DNA of 64,000 nt from Sphagnum compactum (Eukaryota; Bryophyta; Sphagnopsida; Sphagnales), in NCBI GenBank assembly GCA_965153455.1, contig OZ234503.1:11475118-11539117 (forward strand). Reading direction: 5' to 3'. Shown in pieces: positions 24,489-35,787 of the stretch; the stretch's first letter is position 1, and the number at the start of each line of letters is the position of its first letter. The translations under genes were made by a program, and so were the position numbers. The notes under the pieces were generated by a model. That model saw only the letters and a list, made by a program, of their open reading frames with translations. It was not told where the DNA came from and ran no database searches.

Positions 24489-26310
24489 TGTCATTAGCCT
24501 AAGCCAACAATGGTGATAAACAAATGTAGGACTAAAAATTTTGTTCAACAAATGACAAAATGCAACATGCACCCAAGATATTCAAGTTGGGGGCGATGGG
24601 GAGGCGTTGTTCCTAATGTGTTCCATTTGTTCCCATCAAGTTCAGAATGGGCTTCCATTAAACTCACAATGTGTTCCCAAAGATGTTCTGAATAACATTG
24701 AAAAAATCCATTCATAATTAACCACATTTTTTTGCATTCCCATTTCCAATTTTTGCAATTTACATATCTAACAACATTTGTCAAGATTTTAACCTCTTGT
24801 TTTCTATTGCTCACATCCTGCTTCAACTACAATTGTGTGCCAAGTTTTCCAATTTAGAAATGGTTAATAATCCTCAATGTTGTCAACACCATTGTCTACT
24901 TTTTTTTTCCTTTGTGAAACATCTTTTGTTTATAAAACAAGGTGCCATCATAATGTAAACGTCATTGTCTTTCCATGTAGAAACCTCAAAGAGGTACAAT
25001 GTTCACATGCAAGTTTTGTAAATTGTTGCCACATTTAATATTATTTTCTAAGTGTTTCATTGATATGATGATGATCTTAAAGTGAAAAGTCCTTTGTAAA
25101 TAAATCCAAATCCACTTTTTCAAGATTTCAACATTGAAATCATTCTAATAGCAATCACCAAATCTTTGAATGAAAACCTTAGAAATAGTCTTGAAAGTTC
25201 ATCCATAGACAATTCATCTTTGATGATGTATGATTTCATTCATCTCTTGGATCTATGTAATAACAACACAAATAAAAACAAGAGAATTGAAATCACACTC
25301 ATTTAAGTAGTTACAATGTCAATTGTCACCTTCTTTTGTGTGAAGAAGGAAGAACTTCTATAGCTAATAATTATAGATAAGGCACAAGAGTTTGGGCTTG
25401 GAACAAGCTTTAGAAAATTACAAATGGGATGAAAAAAAATTATCCTTGGAGACAAATATGGAGCTCCAAGTGTGGGCAAAACAAACAATGTAAATTTTTC
25501 TAAGATTTTGATAAAGAATATTTAATTATTGTAAGATAGGGCTTGCATGTTTATGTTTATGTTTTTTGCACATATGAACAATTCTTTTAGTTCAAGTTTT
25601 TATTTTTAAATGTTTTTTTAAAAAATGTGGGTGTTCTAGATTGTGTGTTTAAGGAAGGGAAAAAAACAAGTGGGAAAGATTCATTACATGAAGCTTGTAA
25701 GTGACAATGTTTCATATCGTTGAATTATAAGGCCCTTTTTAACCCTTGTACATAACATCAACATTAAATTTTTAAATCTATATTTACATTATTTATTAAA
25801 AGTTAGTTGCCACTCATGGGTTCAAATTGAGTAGTAGGAGCCACTTGGGATGTAATCACTAATCAATTTCCATTGTGATAAACGGTTCTTAAGTTAATGT
25901 TGAAATTTTTGGATGAACTTTTACAATAATATTTAAGATATATTATGGGATGATTTGGAAAATTTTGAAGTGAATCTAATGAATATCGATTACCCAAAGC
26001 ATTATTAAAACAATGTAATCAATATTTTTCACTACTTTAAGGACTTTTTGAAAAAACTTGAAACTTACACTTTTAAGAGAAATTTTGTATGTACACCTTT
26101 TCATCATAATATAATGTAAACAAAATTTGGGCCATTAAATTTTTCTAATTTTAAATGTTGATTTGTAAATCATGATTAATTGAAACATATTCTACTATTA
26201 CGGACCTAGTGAAGACATAGTCCTCAAGATAGTTGGCTCATTATATCCAATTTGCACCTTCATGCTACTAGTGATTTAACACTAGCTACCAACAAGGGCA
26301 TTATGTTATT
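24489..26310. other. AT-rich intergenic DNA between the two GC-rich elements
   Basis: No gene or clear repeat is seen. Confidence 0.6.
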
Positions 26311-27099
26311 ATTAGTGGTACCCGTGACCTTCGGACACCCATGGCTACGCCACTCCAGCCACCCCAAATGTTCTGTTTGGTCGCCATAATAAATTTTCCT
26401 AAGGCATAACACTCGTGAGTCCACCCTAAGGCATTTATATCCCCACAGATAAAAACAATATTGTGACTTAGTGCAGTGGTCCCGACCGACGTTGTGCGGG
26501 TATCAGAACCAGCCGTGTGTACCCTCAGGTTATTAGTCCGGGTATTTACTCCCTTACCCGACGGGGGTGAGAAAACCCAAAACCCCGGTTCTGACATTTT
26601 GAACCTTGGTTCCCGAAAGTTTTGGAAATTTCCGAAAACACGCTCCTCTATATAATTGTCGGTTCTTTCGGTAGTGGGGGGGGGAGGGAAAGGTTTTTAT
26701 ATCCGCCTCAGGTGCGGTGGGAGAGGGATGCGATCCGACCGTCATTCCTTCCTTTCGGACGGCTGCGATGCTTTGTGGAGATCAGGTCCTGGTTTGTACA
26801 CCTGGCCGGTGCGGAAACCGTGGTGGTCGCCCGTTGCTTCACCGGCCTCTCCCTCCCCCACCCCCCAAAACCCCCGTCACAGATAGACGGTCAGCTACGA
26901 CCGGTTCTGCTGACCCACACCTCGTTTTTGTCAACTACGGCCGGTTCCTGCTTTTGCAACAAAATCGGTCTCTGCGCACCTCGTTTCTGTCAGCTACGGC
27001 CGGTTCTGCTTTTGCAGTAGAATTCGCCTCGCAGAGACTGTTAACGGGTCGGAACGCCCTGTCACAGACAGACGGACAAGTGAATTAATATATAAGATT
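26311..27099 (+). mobile_element. GC-rich insertion-like element, copy 2 (long)
   Basis: Shares both edges and an internal block with 24217-24488 but is nearly three times longer. The extra sequence includes three copies of a CTACGGCCGGTT-type motif (about 26894, 26933 and 26992), two of them followed by CTGCTTTTGCA-like sequence. Several open frames cross it, but they overlap in different frames and show no domain. The sharp GC change at both edges supports an inserted unit. Confidence 0.78.
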
Positions 27100-30000
27100 T
27101 GTACTATGTAACAAGGTAGATGTGAATGTGCATAAAAATCAAGAAAATATAACATTAATTTGTCATGTGTTTATCACCAAGTGTGATTGTTGTATAAGGG
27201 CAATTTCTTGGAAACTATTGATGGGACAAAAGAAATGGAAAATCATGGTGACAAGAAACAAACTACTTGAATTGTTATTAACAAAGATGCCTATTCATTT
27301 GTTACTAGTAAATTGGGTTACCTTGATGAGCACCCCAAGGCCTCCATCAAGTAGCCCATTAGTAACCTACATCCAAAAAGCTTGTTTATGATTGTCCATC
27401 TTGAACTCCATTTGAAAAAACCTATTTAGTTTCATATTTCCAAAGATCCTCCTCTTCTATAGAGCACTATTAAGTGTCAATTTGGGAACAAATCATTCAA
27501 GGTAACATGCAAGAATATATGATGACATTCATCAAGTTTGTGCTTCATCCTTGCCCATTATAAGTATAATTAATCAAATGTGGGAAGGTGTGATAATATG
27601 TAACTTGGCCAAATAAAACTCATTTTGAAAGAAAATATGTCTACAAGACAAGCTACATAAACATTTGAATTCTTGAATTATGCCAAACTAAATGTAACCT
27701 AGAAGAATTTAAAAGAAAGGGGAATTTTTTCACATAATAGGAATTTTGAATGGAAGAAATCCCTTAAATGGTTGTAAAATGGGGTATCATTGTAAGGAAA
27801 GACTAAATGCCCCTCGAACCAAAGGATGGTAAACAAAGGGGTGTTTGCAAGTTAAAAATATCCATTTTTGGACATCATAGTGTCATTTTTTTAACAAATT
27901 ATGGATTGCAATGTGTTTTTCATTAAAATAATAATAATTTTATGAAAAAAGATAAACCTTATAATTCTCATATAATTTAATGTGATCAAAAAAAGAAATC
28001 ATTTGAAAACCAAAAGTTTTACATCAAATGAAGGACTTTTAACCAAATACTAGTTTTAGGGTCATAATCCTTATAAAGTTGGAAATGATCAAAATTTGTA
28101 ATGAAACAACTTGTGTGAACTCTTAAACAATTTAAGCCTTGATTTACAATTCAAAATGAAGCCCTTCAAACCATTTCAACATCATATGAAAATTTTATGA
28201 ACTTTTAATGACACTAACAATCAATGGAAATGACAAAGTCCTTCATATCATGATTTTGCAAAATTAAAAAAATTCTACACAAAGATTATAGCCTAAGTTA
28301 GATAACATGGTTAAAGGTCCTTGATTTTTGGAAAAGATGAATATGTTTACAAATATACAAATACACTAATTTACATTTTTGACTTGCAAAACATACATTT
28401 TGAAAAAACTTGTTATGAAATGAAAAATGGATTAAAACATGAACCACTATAGCTTTTAGATATCTAAAAGCCATAGAGCCTTAAGTATTATCATGGATAC
28501 CTTCAAACCAATTCAATGAACCAAATCATTATGTAATGTTCCAAAGGTAATGCAACAATTTTCATATATTTGTCTTTTGATCTATATTAATTTTGATGTC
28601 AAAAAAATGTAAAAATGTGTGCTATAAATAATATTATGGAACATGTTAAAAAATTCTAACCTACCATGCAATGGAATAAAAGGTTTGTCCTTCTCTACTT
28701 TTCATATAATTGATTAATGTTATTACAAACAAGCATGTGTAATTTGGTTTAAATTTTCATGACCTTATCATTGGGCTTGTGATCAAAGCTAAGGTAAGAA
28801 TAAATGAGATGAACCAAAAAAAATGCACGACATGGGATGAATCAAATGAAGTGAAACAACACCTCAACATTAAATAGAAGGTGTTTACTTGTCAAGAGAA
28901 GAATGTTTTTCAAGACCCCCAAGTTCCATAGCATATAAAACCTTAATTTTGGAAAGTGAGATTTGACAAATCAAAACACATTCACATATAATGATCTTAT
29001 ATCAAATTAAAAGGCTTTAAATTATAATTATAAGATGATGAGTTTGCACCACCAAAATAGAGGAGTTTTTTCATATTCATATATCTATTTGAAAGGTGAA
29101 AACAAAAAATGCCAAAATGACTTCCACCAAATTCAAATTGTGATTTGGAGAAAATTGAGACCCTATTAAACAACTTGACATGAAATTCCAAAAAACAAAA
29201 ATCTTCAATTTTCAATTTTCAAATATTAAATAGTTTTTAAAAATATGGAAAAAAACTTTACCAATCTCCCTTTGAACCTCTATAAATCTTGACAACTATA
29301 AATTTTCAATTGCTAAGTGTTGTTTTAAAGCTTTAGGTGTTTAAAAAAACACAACTCTTGAATTCTTAGATTTAAAATAAACAACTTCAATAAATATGGA
29401 AGAAAACTTTACCATCTCCCTTTGAACCTTTATAAATCCATATACCTATTACCTCTTGAATTGCCATGTGTCTTCTTTAAACATATAAATGGTTAAAAAA
29501 ACATACCTCTTCATTGCTCAAATCCAAGATAAATAGTTTGAAGAAAGATAAAATGAAATTAGTAAGACAAAGAGTTGGCCATGGGCTACTTTTAAATGGG
29601 GAAGGGAAGAAAACTAAAGGGAGGAGAGAGGAAGTGAAGGGGGAAAGAAAAAAAGGAAATTTGAAAAGGAGAAATGGAAGTAAAAAATAAATATTGTCTA
29701 ATAAATAAAATTTGATGCATTCATGAGAGGTGAATAACAACAATTTACATGTACAATTTGCACATAAGAAAAAATTTGACAATGGAGTGGAACATATCCA
29801 CCAAGTAGCACAATAATTATGACAAAGAAGAAAGAAGGCACATTGTTGATGGCACAATATTGCAAAATTACAACAAATAGTTTTGTTCATTGTAAGTTTC
29901 GAGATTGTTATTGCCTCCTTCCATGAATCCTTTGATGTAGTCAATTTGCGTTATATTGTCCCATTGACACTTTCATTTGTTTGCAATCAAATGTGTCAAT

Positions 30001-30515
30001 TGCAAGAACATAAAAACATTTCAAAAACATTTGAATTGGTTTGTTCATGTGTAAATTCACAAATAAATTGCAATATAATATAATCATTACATTGTCTTGA
30101 CAATAGATAGATCAATATGTGGATTTGAAGCTCTAAAACAATTCAACATCTTGGCCCAATGTTTTTTTAACAAAGTTACACTTTGAAATTTTTCATGAAC
30201 TTTTGGTAATCTGGTCCAAATAATCACATTCTAAGAACAATGTCATTTTTCAATGTTTTTCAATGCTTTAAAATAATTTTTTATTCTTCTCTCATCCAAA
30301 TTTGAAATTTTTTTTGGCATCACAAATGTATAATCTCAATAAAATTCTAACATTTCACTAACTTGTAATAAGAAATCAATATAAGTGGTTAGGTGGCTAT
30401 TTGTGTTTGGAATCTGACTTTGATTCATGCTTGTGGAATTGATGCAGAGATTATAAAAAGGCAATGCATCTTTCAAAATAAAGTATTGCAAATGCAACCT
30501 TGACATGTGACACAA
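27100..30515. other. AT-rich intergenic DNA
   Basis: No gene recognised. Contains a 20-bp perfect palindrome around 28452-28471 (GCTTTTAGATATCTAAAAGC) and otherwise low-complexity AT-rich sequence. Confidence 0.6.
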
Positions 30516-30816
30516 GTTTATCACAAATTTACAATGCAACGAATTAACAAGGGAGATCATGCAAGATGATCTATTCATAGGTTTGTACATTTTTACACAC
30601 ATTGAAAACACATTTGACACATGGATAAATGTGTTAACAAATGAAATATGAAGTTATTAATGAATAAATATCACATAAATTTTGTAATTTCTTATAAATC
30701 CATGTGTCAAATGTGTTTTCAATCCACCATATTAATGTGTGAAATGTACAAATTGTGAATGGATGAATTTTGCATGATCTCCATTATTAAATTGTGAGAT
30801 GCTAAATTTGTGATTA
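30516..30816. mobile_element. Foldback (MITE-like) element of about 300 bp
   Basis: A long inverted repeat. The left arm, about 30516-30626, pairs with the right arm, about 30698-30816. The inner 26 bases (ending at 30626 and beginning at 30698) are perfectly complementary. Further out, pairing is imperfect but resumes at GGAGATCATGCA with TGCATGATCTCC, and at ATCACAAATTTA with TAAATTTGTGAT. The loop is about 70 bp of AT-rich DNA. No open frame. Target-site duplication not clear. Confidence 0.8.
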
Positions 30817-32404
30817 TGTATTTTATTATTATCCAAAAAAATTGTTGTTGACCATGAATTATAACAACTTAAAATGGGGTCCCAACCTCCATTCATTGGT
30901 GTGTTTGTTTGTGTTCATGGTTCATTCTGGCCCACACAAAACAACATGTGTTAATGATTTACTAGCATTTTAATAAATTGGTTGATTACAATATCAACAT
31001 ATCATTTATCCATGGGGTTATCATATTTAAGGTTTCAATTAAAGTCTTTTTTAAGGTTTTGTTTTGAGTTTGATTAAGATTTTTTTGAAGGGTTTGTTCA
31101 AGGTTTTTAAAAAAAATCTTTAAGCATTTTTTTAAAGTTTCAATTATGCTCCATGGATTTCTTTTTATAGTCATGCCTATTCAAACATGGGTGCTGTTGA
31201 TAATTCTTTTTTTAAATAGTGATGAACAAATGTTATGAAAAATGAACAAGCAACATCAAATAGTGTCTATAACTATAGTTGAAAGTGCTAACATTTTGGA
31301 ATTATTCAATACAAATGAACTAACACTACACCAAAATGTGGAATCCATGAGTAGAATATTTTGTGACTATGTCTTCACCCTAGTCAATAGTCATATAAAA
31401 CATGTCTTTTGTGACCATCAAACTTTTCTAATCAAAATTATGATTACATTACTAAGGTTATTAATTGTATTCATTTATACTATTATTACATGTCTTTAAT
31501 CAACCATTATAGTCAAGAATTTTAGTATGCATATGATTACAACTAGCCATTATAGTCATCTTGATTATGAATTTAAAATATCATTTATGTATGTACTGAA
31601 TATGTACATTATTAAATACAAAAACTTTAGTGGAAAGATCTTGATGACAATTATAAAATATAATGTTGCACATTCCAATTGGATATGTTTTTAGGTATGA
31701 ACCTTTAAAATCATGAAACACTAAAATATTATAATCTTAGGAAAATAATTTAAGAATTTCAAAAAAATTCCCATGTTAATGTAATCCCCATTAGGACATG
31801 AAAAATATATTATAAGAAGAATAATGTCTCTTATAAGAATTCTAGTTAAATGGTTCGGTAGACTCTTCATGCATTACTAGATTAGGATGCAACAATATCA
31901 AAACTAACAAAGTCACACATATGAAAACATGCACACAAATGTTTAAAATTACAAAATGTTGTCACTTACAATTGGAAGAATCCACATTCAAAGCAAAACA
32001 TAGAAACCCAACAAACCTTGACATCAACCATGCCTCTTGTTCCTCATGTGAATTTCGAAATCTCATGACATGAAAAATGAGTTTCCACAACCACACCTTG
32101 GGGATAAACCCCCAAAACTAGAAAATAGTTAGAATCATGTTCACATTGAATTGGGTTCCAATCACAAACCAAATCCTATAAAAAATCAATATTTTGTAAT
32201 AAAAACCCAACAAGTTTATGTGAGCAAGTGATGAATATGTGACCCAATTTTGACTCAAAACTACATTAACTACCCTCTTTGTTTGTTTGTGTTGTTAAAA
32301 TGGTTGAAAAAGTGCATGTGTTGCATGTTGTTGCATCCTAATCATAATTTGAAGCTCTCACACCTTTTATCCTAATTAGAAGGAGATAAAAAAGCTCACT
32401 CAAG
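30817..32404. other. AT-rich intergenic DNA
   Basis: No gene recognised. Around 31030-31140 there is a loose AAGGTTTT-type low-complexity patch. Confidence 0.55.
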
Positions 32405-32590
32405 ATTATGAGATTTTCTCTTTTCCTAAGATTATGATGCTTGCTACAAATATCAATTGACAAGCTTTCAAGATTTTTTCTCTTCTTAGGATTATGAAGC
32501 TTGCTACCGATATCAATTGACAAGTTTCAGAGATTTTCTCTCTTCCTAGGATTATGAAGCTTGCTACGAATGTTTGTTGACAAGCTTCCA
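32405..32590. repeat. 60-bp tandem repeat, about three copies
   Basis: The block ATTATGAAGCTTGCTAC (first copy ATTATGATGCTTGCTAC) recurs at exactly 60-base steps, with GCTTGCTA starting at 32439, 32499 and 32559. Because 60 is a multiple of three, minus-strand frames run through the array as a 20-residue repeat. I regard those as by-products of the period. Confidence 0.9.
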
Positions 32591-33780
32591 AATGAATCAT
32601 AAATATTCTCAAACTAAGTTGTGATTCATGTTTGAAAAACACTTATTTGATGAAGAGATCTATCTGAAGGTTTGAAGTTTGGGTCAAAGGAATACATAAA
32701 TTTGGAATGTTATTTGTGCATTTGGAAACTAGGGCAAATTGTTCACTTTTGGGTTGTGAATGTACATTCAAATTTTACAAACAAGCCTATGAAAAGAGAG
32801 AAAGACTTATGTGATATTCAATTGGTTACAATTTGATAAAATGTGTATTTCATTGGACTACAAAATCTTTTTTCTTTTTTTGGTTACCTATTTCTTATGT
32901 GTTCATTTCATTTGGATATCACACATGTGATTATTGTACATTAAGCAACATTTATAATGACAAACTAAAATTGGGCAAATATTGTTTCTTTTCTTTTCAT
33001 CAACCTATCAATGACCCAAATTTTGCAAAACACATTTTGTACTCAGTGTATTTCATGCCCATCATCTCAACAACTCAATTCACAACACATACCTATAAAT
33101 GGATATTGACTCCTTTGATCCCTAAATGTATGAATATTATAGTGCTTGGATAGCTTTGACATGAATTAAATTATTCTAAATTTTTGAAAAAAAAAACATT
33201 TTATGCCAAAAATGTCAAAATTCAAAATTAGAAATTAGAAACTAAAATTTTAAATTACATTAATTATTTTGCACATCAATGCCCAAGTTGCCCATGTACT
33301 ACAATATTCATGAACCTTTAGCTTAAATGAAATGGACCTACTAAACAATTTAAATTGTTTTAATCCCCAAAAAAAATTAATTTAATTTTGTAATTTGTGG
33401 ACAAGGATGCAATTTTGGTATACCTACTATTCCCATTTGTTTCACCATGTCACAAAATTTGGTGCATATGTATTTGTGTCAAAGCAATGTGTTTTTTTAA
33501 AAGAGAAAAATGCGATGGTAATTGAAGAGGCAACGATCCACAAGGAGATTGAACCAAATTCAACAAACAAATTATGAAAATAAAAACCCTTGGTAGTAGT
33601 AGGGACAATATGTAGATTTTCACATTTAAAAATTCAATTTTAGTCAAATATCATTTTTATGAGTAGGATTTTATTTTGCAGTTTTTTAAAAATGATTTAT
33701 TTTTAAATTTTTTCAGGAAAAAATGATTTAGTTTATTTATTTGATTTATTTGGGCAATATCCGACTATCTTGTTTCAGGA
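32591..33780. other. AT-rich intergenic DNA upstream of CURT1
   Basis: No gene recognised. Base composition shifts clearly towards higher GC near 33770, where the promoter and leader of the CURT1 gene begin. Confidence 0.55.
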
Positions 33781-33793
33781 CGTTGGCGACGCA

Positions 33794-33799
33794 CACGTG
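33794..33799 (+). promoter_or_regulatory. G-box / ABRE-type CACGTG upstream of CURT1
   Basis: CACGTG within ACACGTGG, about 235 bp before the CURT1 ATG. G-boxes are bound by bZIP and bHLH factors in light- and ABA-responsive plant promoters, which suits a photosynthesis gene. The functional link is inference. Confidence 0.5.
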
Positions 33800-34033
33800 G
33801 AGCCTTGTTGGGCAGCCAGAGTAGCGGAACAGTAGCAATAGCCCATGGGAACGATGGCTTCACGTTCTCAATACGCATGGGAACGCTCGTTTCATTCTTA
33901 CACGAGCCAGCAGACGTCCGCCATCGCCAGAGCTTGGAGACAACGCTTGCCGTGTTCCTTGGGAGGGGAAATTAGACAGTGCTTTCGCTAGCAAATCTGC
34001 TACCAGCGGGTCACCTGCAGTGCTGAAGAAGTG

Positions 34034-35787
34034 ATGGCTTGTATGGCAGCATTGGCTGGAATATCGGTTGCAATTGGAGTATCTGGGACGCCTGTGTCGC
34101 CGACGGCATCCGCTCTCTGCTCCTCCTCTTCTTCCTCTGCCTCTCTTTTTCTCAGGAGTAGCATCCACAGTGAGACTGTGAGTCTCAGTGCCAGAAGAGC
34201 AGGTTATATTCTATCTCTAGACTTCCTGTAGCGCGTCGCATTGTAAAGCCAGGCTGGCTACTGAGGCGATAATTACATAGCGTTCTAGGGGATCATTACG
34301 TCGAGTTTTGCATAAGATCTTTTGAAGCGAAATCTTCAGTATTGTGGAATTCTTTTCGATTGAGTTACTCCCGAATTTTGGGAATTTTTTCGCAACAGGC
34401 ATTAGTGACATTGAAGCGATATATCACATCTCTTTTTCTTCGTTTTTTTTCCAGTCGGACGAGCTCTACTTCTTGACATCTGGGCAATGTTGACGTTAAC
34501 GTGAGATCTTTTGCAAAGCTCCGTGTTGTAGAGATAATAACGTTGGATTCTCTTGTTGTCTATGGATGTACAGCTTTGTCTATTTCTGGGGGATTCTGAA
34601 TGCATTGCTGGTGTAGAAATGAAGCGATATAAAAATTCCTGGTTTCTGGAAGAACGGAACACTGCTCTCTCGTAGATTCAATCTATCGTGATCTCCTATC
34701 TCTCCATGTTGTGATATGCTAAAACCTTCTCTGTTTGTTTTAAGGCAAGGCTATCTATGGTCGGGGGATTGTAGGAGAATGTTTTTGTAATAAACCGTCT
34801 CAAGTGCGTATGCCTCCTCTCTATCATGCAATGCTACAGAGACAAGAGGATTTTCTCCTTTTCCGATCAGGGCTGTATCATCAGACGATTCCACACCAGA
34901 TGCTGCCAAACAATTCGAGGAATTGTATACAGATCTGAAGGCGAAGGTCAGCTATAGCTGTGAGAGACTTTTTTCGTGTTTTCTGATGTTTTACGCACAC
35001 TCTCAACCAGCCCTTCGTAAACTGACTAGTGCGTGGTTACCGCAAAGACCTTGTTGCTTCCTTCCGCAAGCAAGGAATGACTAACTGGATTCTTGCCTAT
35101 GCAATGGTTTTAGTGGGATGGTGTGGAGAACAAGACGACTGTTGGAGTGTATGCCGGAGGTGCTATCGTTGCCTTGTGGCTATCCTCCACCATTGTTGGT
35201 GCAATCAACTCTTTACCGTTGGTATGCAATTAGATCCTCTTATCCATCGAACTGCAGAATTGCTAGTTACATTGCCTCTTTGTTGGCGTTTCTGTGGGGA
35301 GCCAAATCTAAATGCATACTACCTTGTTGAGAACAGGATTCTTCAGGATAAGAGTCAGGCAGGCATCGGTGTCCTCTTGATGTCCTTGTCATGGTTACAA
35401 AGTGTTTATAACTTTGGGGTCCCTCCCTGTTGTGACCATGTAGCTCCCAAAGCTCATGGAGTTGATCGGCCTTGGCTACACTGGGTGGTTCATTTACCAT
35501 TACTTGCTCTTCAAGGTATGCTGTTCTTCAATGGGAATCACATCACTGTAGAGTTCTCGAGGTTTGAAGTTGGTTTTGTACCACTGCTTTGGTCCATTGC
35601 GTGGCCATCTGATGCTAGCTGAATAGTCCTTCATAATGGATGCATAAATTTGTATCTGGTTTCGGTGCAACAACTGGATTGAATCATTCCTGGATTGTGG
35701 TCACAGTCAAGCCGGAAGGAGCTTGTAGCTGATATTCAGGAGTTGAAGCGAAAGGTTACAGGTGCTATGAAAGAGGAAGGCTTATGA
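34034..35787 (+). CDS. CURT1: CURVATURE THYLAKOID 1 (CURT1) family protein, chloroplast
   Basis: Small thylakoid membrane protein that bends grana margins. Exons: 34034-34202, 34849-34946, 35114-35221, 35444-35515, 35707-35787; total 528 nt, 175 residues, all junctions in phase. Residues 1 to about 65 are rich in Ser, Ala and Arg with few acids, as in a chloroplast transit peptide. Residues 75-90 can form the N-terminal amphipathic helix (KQFEELYTDLKAK). Two hydrophobic segments follow (about 98-122 with ALWLSSTIVGAINSLPL, and about 131-148 with LGYTGWFIYHYLLF). A charged C-terminal helix starts SSRKELVADIQELKRK. This is the full CURT1 architecture. The exon 2 acceptor (GACAAGAG, exon from 34849) was chosen because it alone joins exon 1 in phase and stays open. 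The lower-ranked alternative at 34869 breaks the frame. The gene is convergent with the 14-3-3 gene. Paralogue (A-D) not assigned. Confidence 0.93.

Noticed and set aside
25800-25840. Possible tRNA T-arm (GGGTTCAAATTG)
   Set aside because: No matching acceptor stem, D-arm or anticodon arm upstream. No tRNA gene is supported anywhere in the window.
26622-27088. Overlapping ORFs of 76-132 codons in the GC-rich element
   Set aside because: Open in several frames at once because stop codons are rare in GC-rich sequence. No recognisable motif and internal duplications in the DNA explain repeated peptides.
34869-34946. Alternative CURT1 exon 2 acceptor after GATCAG
   Set aside because: It looks like a good acceptor but does not restore the reading frame from exon 1. 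The acceptor before 34849 does.
35029-35622. 197-codon plus-strand ORF
   Set aside because: It overlaps CURT1 exons 3 and 4 in the wrong frame and crosses their introns. The CURT1 model explains the conservation.
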